Assembly (NCBI GenBank): GCA_040384645.1
Contig: JAZKIX010000048.1
Location: 1-33,944 of the forward strand
Source: JAZKIX01 sp040384645
Lineage (GTDB): Bacteria; Pseudomonadota; Gammaproteobacteria; Burkholderiales; Burkholderiaceae_D
Direction: 5' to 3'
Length of the DNA stretch: 33,944 bases
Below are positions 23,587-29,853 of this stretch, piece by piece. The notes below the pieces were generated by a model that was not told the origin of the DNA, searched no databases, and saw nothing but the letters and a program-made list of their open reading frames with translations. Both the position numbers and the translations under genes were made by a program. Position 1 is the first letter of the stretch. Each line of letters begins with the position of its first letter.

Positions 23587-24219
23587 TTAGACCATGAATC
23601 CTTCCAGCATTGGTTCGACCACCCATTGCATCAACCCATCGCAATCCTTGGGCGCGTCGGACTGTGGCAAACAATTGTTTAACATAATCATGGCCAAACC
23701 ATGCCCGGTAGCCCACCATGTCAGTGCTTGTTGGTCGATATCACGTTTGCGGAAGTGGCCGTTTTGCTGACAGGCACTGATCAATCCCTTGAGGGTGGAA
23801 AAGGCTTCACCGGCTTTTTGGCGCAGTGATTCAGGTGTGTCCGGCTTGGCCAGAATCCCGCCGAACATGATGCGCATATGTTCGGGATGGCTCAGGCAAA
23901 AATTGATATAGGCGGTCGATTTGGCGCGGATCTGTAGTAGCGGATCCCCGGGGAATTGCGCCATGGCCTTGTTTTCCATCTGGATCAAGGTGATAAAACC
24001 TTCTTCTGCAATCGCCGCGAGCAAGCTATCCTTGCTCTCAAAATGCCGATACGGTGCGGTTGCGCTGACGCCAGCACGGCGCGCTACTTCGCGCAGGCTA
24101 AGAGCGTGTACACCCGCTTCTGCTAATAAACCTACCCCTGCCTGAACCAGCGCATTGCGTAAGTCGCCATGATGATAGGGGCGGACGGAAGGTAACGATA
24201 CGGTCTTGGTCTTGGGCAT
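23587..24219 (-). CDS. TetR family regulator (paralogue A)
   Basis: 210 residues from ATG 24219 (MPKTKTVSLPSVRPYHHGDL); the frame stays open to 24318, but the extra residues do not look like a TetR start. The HTH region is YHHGDLRNALVQAGVGLLAE, then EVARRAGVSATAPYRHFESK, followed by LLAAIAEEGF and a C-terminal domain with HPEHMRIMFGGIL, which is the WHG-type TetR ligand domain. It is divergent from the acyltransferase gene and closely related to the regulator at 27733-28371. Ligand unknown. Confidence 0.92.
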   Translation of the reverse strand: MPKTKTVSLPSVRPYHHGDLRNALVQAGVGLLAEAGVHALSLREVARRAGVSATAPYRHFESKDSLLAAIAEEGFITLIQMENKAMAQFPGDPLLQIRAKSTAYINFCLSHPEHMRIMFGGILAKPDTPESLRQKAGEAFSTLKGLISACQQNGHFRKRDIDQQALTWWATGHGLAMIMLNNCLPQSDAPKDCDGLMQWVVEPMLEGFMV

Positions 24220-24380
24220 GTAAATGACTAAAATTTGATGACTCGTTAATAAAAACCGGAATGCCCAACAGTGCAATATATGTATTTGCCTGAAGCCATT
24301 GTAAACTGGTGTACACATTAATCCGAATATTCTGTCCTTGAGATTTTTTCCTCTGACTTAAAAACAAAATGGATACGCAA

Positions 24381-24407
24381 TGCGATTGACTTACCCGTGA
24401 AATCGCA
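24381..24407. promoter_or_regulatory. Inverted repeat in the TetR/acyltransferase divergent region
   Basis: TGCGATT (24381-24387) and AATCGCA (24401-24407) form a perfect 7-bp inverted repeat with a 13-base centre, 52 bases before the acyltransferase start. Another small palindrome, GTGTACAC (24309-24316), is nearer the TetR gene. Either may be the operator. Confidence 0.3.
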
Positions 24408-24459
24408 GGGCGGACAATCTCGGCAGATTTTTATACAAAAATTAAAAAGGAGCATACGC

Positions 24460-25713
24460 ATGCAAAAAATTCAGGGCGCCGACGGAATGCGGGCGATTGC
24501 CTGTTTGCTGGTACTGGTTCACCACCTGTCGCAAAGGATGTTTCCTTTTGCTAATTCGGAAGGATGGCAACTGGCACAATTTATCGGTATGTCCTTCAAT
24601 GTCGGCGTCAGCGTGTTTTTTGTCTTGTCCGGCATGTTGTTAGCTAAGCCATTTTGGGAAGCGCATTTTGCCGGCGCAAGTGCGCCCCGATTGGGCGTGT
24701 ATGCCGTGCGTCGTGCTGCGCGCATCGTGCCGGGATTTTATCTGGTGACGGTTGTATTTTTCTTGCTGCAAAGCGTGATCTTGACCCAGCCGGCCGACAA
24801 TCCCGACCAATGGTTGCGGCTGGCAACCTCGCTTACCTTTACCACTGGATTGCATTGGTCGACCTTCTTCCCCAATATGCTAAACGGCCCGCTTTGGTCG
24901 ATCAGCTTGGAAGTGATTAGTTATATATTGCTTCCATTTTGTTTGCTACCGTTGTTTCGCTTGCGCTTGCCGCGCGGTGCAGCATTCGCTAGCGTATATT
25001 GCTTGTCGATATTTGGCTTGATTTTTGCCGCCAATGCTGCAGTCCATTATTTTTTTCATACGCCTGATGCTGGCAAAGGTTGGGAATTCGGCTTGCAAGG
25101 CGGTGCCAAATATTGGCTGCCTAACTACAACCCCATCGGCTTTTTCGCGCAGTTCTGGCTTGGGTCCTGTACCGCCGGCATTATCACCATGATTCAAAGC
25201 GCCGCATGGCGTGGGCGTGCGCGCCAGCTCGGCCTGTTTGATTTGTTTGCCGTATTGGCGTTGGTATCGGGCACGGGCCTGCTGATCTGGACCATGACGC
25301 AGCGAACCGGAGAATTTGCACTGGGTTGGCAGCAACAGCCGTATCACTTTCCCTATTTTGCTGGCCTGACCGGACTTGCGCTGATCTGTGGCGCCCATAG
25401 TCGCTGGATAGGCGCCGCCTTGGATAATCGCCTGTTCCGTTATATCGCAAGCGTTTCGTTCGGTGTGTATTTGTGGCACTTCGGCATCATGGAAGTGATC
25501 AATAAGGTTTGGATACCAGATTATCGGTACTTTGGCATGCGTGATGGCGTCTTGTTTTGGCAGTTGACCGGGATTGTGGTGGCCGTAACCTTTGCGATCG
25601 GTACGGCGTCGTTTTATTTTCTGGAACGACCGATGATGCGTTGGGCGAAGCGGCGTTTTGAATCAGGTTTGGTTGAGTCAGCCAAAGTGGGAACAACAGT
25701 AAATGTTGCTTAG
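24460..25713 (+). CDS. Acyltransferase 3 family integral membrane protein
   Basis: 417 residues from ATG 24460 with AAGGAG seven bases upstream. About ten membrane-spanning helices. The family's active region is at the start: GADGMRAIACLLVLVHHL with R11 and the H21-H22 pair; the FFVLSGMLLAKPFW motif follows near residue 55. Such proteins transfer acyl groups (often acetyl or succinyl) onto surface polysaccharides, LPS, glucans or antibiotics. The adjacent divergent TetR gene probably controls it. The target glycan is not known; the GH3 and lectin genes downstream suggest one. Confidence 0.92.
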   Translation: MQKIQGADGMRAIACLLVLVHHLSQRMFPFANSEGWQLAQFIGMSFNVGVSVFFVLSGMLLAKPFWEAHFAGASAPRLGVYAVRRAARIVPGFYLVTVVFFLLQSVILTQPADNPDQWLRLATSLTFTTGLHWSTFFPNMLNGPLWSISLEVISYILLPFCLLPLFRLRLPRGAAFASVYCLSIFGLIFAANAAVHYFFHTPDAGKGWEFGLQGGAKYWLPNYNPIGFFAQFWLGSCTAGIITMIQSAAWRGRARQLGLFDLFAVLALVSGTGLLIWTMTQRTGEFALGWQQQPYHFPYFAGLTGLALICGAHSRWIGAALDNRLFRYIASVSFGVYLWHFGIMEVINKVWIPDYRYFGMRDGVLFWQLTGIVVAVTFAIGTASFYFLERPMMRWAKRRFESGLVESAKVGTTVNVA

Positions 25714-25739
25714 TTAGCTAGTACTGCACACATGTTTTT

Positions 25740-25764
25740 CTCCCGCCCCGCCTGAGGGTGGGAG
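25740..25764 (+). terminator. GC-rich hairpin after acyltransferase gene
   Basis: CTCCCGCCC pairs with GGGTGGGAG (9 bp with one G-T pair, 7-base loop) 26 bases after the stop. It lacks a following T-tract, so termination is only likely. Confidence 0.4.
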
Positions 25765-25783
25765 CTTCAATTGAGGTTTAGAG

Positions 25784-25932
25784 CCTATTCCAGTAGGACT
25801 CGTCATCGTCTTGCGTGCGATAAAGGGTGCATTGCGTTGCTCGTCCTTGCATAGCGCGCTATGCCTCCTCCTCACGCCTTGTCCGCCCACCTTTCTCGCA
25901 CGCAATCCAACTACGCTCCCTATTGGAATATG
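25784..25932. mobile_element. ~149-bp fold-back (MITE/REP-like) repeat
   Basis: The arms are inverted over the whole length around the perfect 16-bp palindrome GCATAGCGCGCTATGC (25849-25864). TTGCGTGCGA (25811-25820) matches TCGCACGCAA (25896-25905) exactly, AAAGG matches CCTTT, and the outer ends CCTATTCCAGTAGG and CCTATTGGAATATG are near-complementary. From memory, the same translated tail (GVRRRHSALCKDEQRNAP in one minus frame) recurs in hypothetical proteins of Oxalobacteraceae, so I take it as a dispersed non-coding repeat; that recollection needs a search. Confidence 0.65.
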
Positions 25933-26131
25933 CTCGTAGCGCATTTTGCTCTGGCCTATCAAGCATAAAATCCCCATAGCCATTGGTGTCAAATCGAACG
26001 GTTTCGGGCTTCTGCAACATGCCAAATGATAGCGATACCATTATATTTTGATTATTGTCAAGGAATAGCTCCGTTGCAACGACGACCTTTAGATAGGGCC
26101 TAGGAACTGCAATCAAAAGTGTGTTCTAATG

Positions 26132-26174
26132 CGAAAGTTATTGTTGTATTAACTGTTGTCAATGATAACTTTCG
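26132..26174. promoter_or_regulatory. Operator region of the lectin-type gene
   Basis: CGAAAGTTAT (26132-26141) and ATAACTTTCG (26165-26174) form a perfect 10-bp inverted repeat. Inside its right half is GTTGTCAATGATAAC (26155-26169), a near-palindrome that matches the site at 28736-28750 at 13 of 15 positions. It lies 88 bases before the ATG. Confidence 0.55.
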
Positions 26175-26257
26175 TGCTTGAGTGAATTGAATTTTTATTG
26201 TTTTTTGCAATTCATTTTCGGGCTTGGGCTGAATTTCATTTTTTAAGTGAGTGACCT

Positions 26258-27610
26258 ATGTCGAAGTTTAGTATTAAGAACGTGTTCGGATTGTTGATGC
26301 TCGCTTTAGCGAGTCTATATTCTGGCGCCGCCAGCGCTGACGTGTATATGGGATCTTGGGATTTAACGGGAACCGGACAACTGCAGCAGGTATGGAATAA
26401 CGGTACGCAAATTAAAGTGCTGGCGCCGAACGGAACCTCAACTGACTACAGCGTAAAAACTGGTGGTTTTGGCGCCAGTTGGCAATTAATGGGTGCCGAG
26501 GATCTCAATGGCGATGCTGGTAAGGAATTGATCCTTTCCGTTGCTACGAGCAATACGTCGGTATTGATCCAAGTCATTTCTCACAAGACTAAATCGTCAC
26601 GTGAGTATTCAGTGGGTTACAGCACCTCTTGGCAAAAAATAGCGATCGAAGACCTCGATGGCAAGCCAGGAAAAGAACTGGTACTCAATATCGTAGGCCA
26701 AAATGGTTATCACGAATATCGCGTTCTTCACTTTCCGACTTATCACGAGACTTCTTATCGGTTTAGTAATGAATCGGTTGTTATCCTGACGAACGGCATT
26801 ATCGATACCGATGGCAAGCCTGGCGCAGAAATAGTGGTCAATCGCGGCGGCGATGATATCGTTATCATTCACGATAGTACCCAGAATTCAAAGACGTATC
26901 CGATTGGCGCCGGCCTATGGAGCCTTCTCGGGTTTTCCGATCTGAATGGCATCGCTGGCAATGAAGTGGTGCTGCGTTATGGCGATTATTTGAAGGTGAT
27001 CAATGACGTTACTGGCGAATTAAAAAACATTTTTGTGGGCGGAAATTTTGCTTTCAACAGTTTTCAAAACGTGGATGGTAAAGGCGGGAACGATATTCTG
27101 ATATCTAAGAATAATGCAATCCAGACCTTCTATTACTACATTCCGCCAGTCGTCATTGTGCCTAATCCGGGTGCTGAATTTTCTTTGCAGCATAGCGGAG
27201 GACTCTGCGTGCATCCCAAGGGTGGCGCTAACGTACCCGCCAACGGTACGCCGGCGATCCTGTTTCCGATGTGCGATTCAAGCCAGCCACGTCTGAAGTT
27301 TAAATTGGCGGAAAATAAAAGCCTTCAACATGTATCGAGCGGTATGTGTTTGCATCCAGAAGGAGGGAGTGACACGCCCGCTGTAGGCACGCGTTTGGTA
27401 TTTTGGAATCAGTGCAGTATTAGCCGGCTTCAAAATATACAGGGCAATCCAAAACTGGCATTCGAATTCACCGCTGGTGGCAGCATTCGCCATATCAAGA
27501 GCGGGCTTTGTGTGCATCCAAGTGGGGGGTCTCCTAACCCTGTTCGGGATACGTCATTGGTTCTCTGGGCTGGTTGTGATGAACCCAGACTGACATTCAA
27601 TAAACTGTAA
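26258..27610 (+). CDS. Secreted FG-GAP-like repeat protein with C-terminal trefoil (ricin-type) lectin domain
   Basis: 450 residues. Signal peptide ends ASA (about residue 27). Five repeats of 44-51 residues carry an E/S-D-L/T-N/D-G-x2-G-x-E pattern followed by beta strands: EDLNGDAGKELIL (81), EDLDGKPGKELVL (131), DTDGKPGAEIVV (183), SDLNGIAGNEVVL (227), NVDGKGGNDILI (271). After a Pro linker, residues 305-450 hold three subdomains with a C-(V/L)HPxGG motif, each with two Cys exactly 22 apart (317/339, 364/386, 418/440), a three-fold beta-trefoil arrangement. It most likely binds a carbohydrate outside the cell. No catalytic domain is visible. Confidence 0.8.
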   Translation: MSKFSIKNVFGLLMLALASLYSGAASADVYMGSWDLTGTGQLQQVWNNGTQIKVLAPNGTSTDYSVKTGGFGASWQLMGAEDLNGDAGKELILSVATSNTSVLIQVISHKTKSSREYSVGYSTSWQKIAIEDLDGKPGKELVLNIVGQNGYHEYRVLHFPTYHETSYRFSNESVVILTNGIIDTDGKPGAEIVVNRGGDDIVIIHDSTQNSKTYPIGAGLWSLLGFSDLNGIAGNEVVLRYGDYLKVINDVTGELKNIFVGGNFAFNSFQNVDGKGGNDILISKNNAIQTFYYYIPPVVIVPNPGAEFSLQHSGGLCVHPKGGANVPANGTPAILFPMCDSSQPRLKFKLAENKSLQHVSSGMCLHPEGGSDTPAVGTRLVFWNQCSISRLQNIQGNPKLAFEFTAGGSIRHIKSGLCVHPSGGSPNPVRDTSLVLWAGCDEPRLTFNKL

Positions 27611-27656
27611 GCCATGCTTGCTGATGCCCGGTGATAACCGGCACATTGCATAGCTA

Positions 27657-27690
27657 AAAATGCCCCTGCGAGCGATTGCAGGGGCATTTT
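27657..27690. terminator. Strong bidirectional terminator
   Basis: AAAATGCCCCTGC pairs perfectly with GCAGGGGCATTTT (13 bp, 8-base loop), with A- and T-tracts at both ends. It separates the convergent lectin-type and TetR genes. Confidence 0.9.
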
Positions 27691-27732
27691 TCATCTCGCA
27701 TTCTCAAATCGGTGCGTAATGCGAACCATGCA

Positions 27733-28371
27733 TCAAACCAGTAAACCCGTCAGCAAGGGCGCGAGTATCCAATTCGTCATGGCAATCGGATCTCTGGGGA
27801 TCTCTTGCACAGGCAGCCGATTGCTGTCCAATAAAATCATCGTCAGGCCATGCAGGACACTCCAGATTGTCATAGCCTGTTGTTCTGCATTGCCAGGGCA
27901 AAACACGCCCGCCGACTGGCAGGCTTGTACTTTGTTGACCAATAAAGAAAATAGCTTGTTTGCAGCGTGATGCAAGGAATTTGGTGCTTCCGGATGCGCC
28001 AGGATGCCGCCGAACATGACACGGATATGTTGTGGATTGTCCAAGGAAAACTGGATATAGACAGCGCATTTGGCGCGTAGTTGTTGTAACGGATCGTCGG
28101 TGAAAGAGGCGATGGCGATTTCCTCCAACTGAAGCATCTTGTGAAAACCTTCTTCGGCGATCGCAGCCAGTAAGCCAGCTTTGCCGGGAAAATGGCGATA
28201 GGGCGCGGCTGAACTGACGCCGGCGCGACGCGCCACATCACGAAAACCGAGCGCTTGCGTTCCGCCTTCTGCAAGTATTTCAAGTCCTGCCTGAATCAGC
28301 GCATTGCGAAGATCGCCATGGTGATACGGACGTGGCGGCGGTTTTGGCAGTTTTTGCTTGGTGGCCGGCAT
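27733..28371 (-). CDS. TetR family regulator (paralogue B)
   Basis: 212 residues. Close relative of the regulator at 23587-24219: RPYHHGDLRNALIQAGLEIL, DVARRAGVSSAAPYRHF, LLAAIAEEGF and HIRVMFGGIL line up without gaps, while the N-terminal basic arm (KQKLPKPPPR) and the C-terminal third differ more. WHG-type ligand domain. No good ribosome binding site is visible before ATG 28371. It probably regulates the flanking lectin-type and/or SnoaL-GH3 genes, which share a tetO-like site. Confidence 0.92.
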   Translation of the reverse strand: MPATKQKLPKPPPRPYHHGDLRNALIQAGLEILAEGGTQALGFRDVARRAGVSSAAPYRHFPGKAGLLAAIAEEGFHKMLQLEEIAIASFTDDPLQQLRAKCAVYIQFSLDNPQHIRVMFGGILAHPEAPNSLHHAANKLFSLLVNKVQACQSAGVFCPGNAEQQAMTIWSVLHGLTMILLDSNRLPVQEIPRDPIAMTNWILAPLLTGLLV

Positions 28372-28894
28372 AAATTGTAAAAATTCCTTTGTTTCTATAG
28401 CTAGTTCAATGTATCGCGGCAGGTGAAGCTTGGACTTGGCAAAGTCGTTTTGATAGCAATGATGGTGCTTGCCGCAGCAGATGCCGGAGCGAATATCGCA
28501 AGAAAAAATGTTAACACGACTGACCTAGTTCACTTCTGGCTCAAAGGGCTTTGGGACTAATAATCAGGTAGGTTTCCAGCGCATTTATGAATCTTTAACA
28601 ATTGAGTAGACAATTGGCCGCATCCCAACAGTTAAAAGGGTTTGGACTGGTTGGGACAGGCAATTTTTTGGGAATGGCGCGGCCGCCACAATAATCAATG
28701 TATACATAGAAAACATGTTGTGGTCTAATGCTGTTGTTATCAGTGATAACAACAGAAAAGACCTTAATAAAACGTATTTTCCCTGTTGCATGGCAGAGTC
28801 AAGACCAGTTTGAAGTAATGGAATGGTTGCCCGATTTGCTACAGGATTTTTGAAAATATGCCTGATGCGATGCGTAATTTTGATAGGGATCCAA
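28372..28894. other. Divergent intergenic region (523 bp) between TetR B and SnoaL-GH3 operon
   Basis: It contains an inverted repeat TCCCAAC/GTTGGGA (28623-28656), the palindrome ATGTATACAT (28698-28707) and the 25-bp perfect operator palindrome (28731-28755). No gene is supported; the minus frame 28585-28902 runs through these signals and has no start site features. Confidence 0.6.
28731..28755. promoter_or_regulatory. 25-bp perfect palindrome, tetO-like operator
   Basis: CTGTTGTTATC and GATAACAACAG are exact inverted repeats around AGT. The core TATCAGTGATA is identical to the centre of the Tn10 tetO2 operator (TCCCTATCAGTGATAGAGA, from memory). It is 139 bases before the lipoprotein start (28895) and has no T-tract, so an operator is more likely than a terminator. 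Confidence 0.65.
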
Positions 28895-29320
28895 ATGAAC
28901 AAGTTTCATCGTTTTACCAATCGCTTGTTATTTGCCTCGGTTTTGGCAACCACGCTCACGGCCTGCGATACAGCCGCGGCTACCCAGACAACAACCTTGG
29001 CGCCGTTGCCTGCGGTAGTGGAAGAATATTTCGCGGGATGGAATGCCTTTGATGGCCAGCGTGTACTGGCCACGTTTACGCCGGACGGCATCTACGCCGA
29101 TCCATCGGTGCCTGATGGCGTCAGCGGCCCGGCATTGGCAGCCAACGTTGAAAAATTCAAGGGTTATTCATTCAAGCTCTTGTCGTATGGCTATTTGGCC
29201 GATGGCAGCCCAGAAATACTATGGGAAATGTTCGACCCCTCGGGGAAGTTTTTGGTCAAGGGCAAAGACATCATCACCATTGTCAACGGAAAATTGGCCC
29301 GTGTTCAGGGTTCTTGGTAA
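28895..29320 (+). CDS. SnoaL/NTF2-like lipoprotein
   Basis: 141 residues from ATG 28895 with AGGGA five bases upstream; the frame opens at 28823 but the added part is not a signal. The signal peptide ends in a lipobox (LTAC), so the protein is lipid-anchored in the envelope. The body (VVEEYFAGWNAFDGQRVLAT, GIYADPSVPDGVSG, ILWEMFDPSGKFLVKGKDII) is a SnoaL-like cone fold. The next gene encodes a clear paralogue and the third a GH3 glucanase, all in one direction with short gaps. Role unknown; perhaps binding or modifying a sugar or aglycone. Confidence 0.8.
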   Translation: MNKFHRFTNRLLFASVLATTLTACDTAAATQTTTLAPLPAVVEEYFAGWNAFDGQRVLATFTPDGIYADPSVPDGVSGPALAANVEKFKGYSFKLLSYGYLADGSPEILWEMFDPSGKFLVKGKDIITIVNGKLARVQGSW

Positions 29321-29340
29321 TCATTTTTAGAGGGGAAATC

Positions 29341-29763
29341 ATGAGAAAATTTATTCAAATTTTGGTACGCATCTTGGCTGTCAGCGCGCTCTCGTTTGGC
29401 ATGGCAAATGTCGGTGTTGCGGCGGAGACGGCGGCAAGTGCAGTACCGTTTCCTGCCATTGTAGAAACCTATATCAAGGCGTGGGAAGTTTTCGACGGCG
29501 AAGCGGTGGCGGCAACCATTGGTGCAGACGGTACTTATATCGATTTATTTAATAAACGTGGTATCCGTGGCGAGCGTTTGGTCGCTTACGTGCTGTCGCG
29601 CAAAGGATCCAAATTGACGACCGAATCACGCACTTATACCGAAGACGGCAAGCCCAACCAACGTTGGAATTTTTACGATGGCTCAGGCAATCTGGTGGTA
29701 AGTGGCAATTCAATTTACACCGTGGTCGATGGCAAACTTACCCAAGTCAACGCCAGCTGGTAA
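29341..29763 (+). CDS. SnoaL/NTF2-like periplasmic protein (tandem paralogue)
   Basis: 140 residues; AGGGG precedes ATG 29341, 20 bases after the previous stop. Ordinary signal peptide (cut near VAA-ET), without a lipobox. It aligns with its neighbour from end to end: IVETYIKAWEVFDGEAVAAT with VVEEYFAGWNAFDGQRVLAT, and the endings VVDGKLTQVNASW and IVNGKLARVQGSW. This is an old tandem duplication giving one membrane-anchored and one soluble copy. Confidence 0.8.
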   Translation: MRKFIQILVRILAVSALSFGMANVGVAAETAASAVPFPAIVETYIKAWEVFDGEAVAATIGADGTYIDLFNKRGIRGERLVAYVLSRKGSKLTTESRTYTEDGKPNQRWNFYDGSGNLVVSGNSIYTVVDGKLTQVNASW

Positions 29764-29853
29764 TTCCTGATCGCGGCCGATGATGACTTCGCCAAAGGCA
29801 TGACTTGGCGTAACTCTGGCTGCGACAGCACTAAAAACAATCGGAGAGATATC

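Larger units (their letters stand above)
25714..26257. other. Intergenic region (544 bp) with hairpin, fold-back element and promoter area
   Basis: In order: a GC-rich hairpin after the acyltransferase (25740-25764), the ~150-bp fold-back repeat (25784-25932), about 170 bp with no clear signal, and the operator-bearing leader of the lectin-type gene (26132-26174). Minus-strand frames across it (25714-26025, 25859-26116) are artefacts of the repeat. Confidence 0.6.

Noticed and set aside
24309..24316. GTGTACAC near TetR A and ATGTATACAT near TetR B as a shared operator
   Set aside because: Only the TGTA-ACA core is shared; an 8-bp near-match of this kind is too likely by chance to claim.
25859..26116. 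85-codon minus-strand frame upstream of the lectin-type gene
   Set aside because: Its second half is the translated fold-back repeat, and its start (TTG) has no ribosome binding site. The first half looks slightly protein-like but matches no family I know.
28623..28656. TCCCAAC/GTTGGGA inverted repeat as a terminator
   Set aside because: 20-base loop and no gene reading into it on the plus strand; left as a note only.
28585..28902. 105-codon minus-strand frame between TetR B and the SnoaL-GH3 operon
   Set aside because: Runs through the operator palindrome and overlaps the start of the real plus-strand gene; no start signals.
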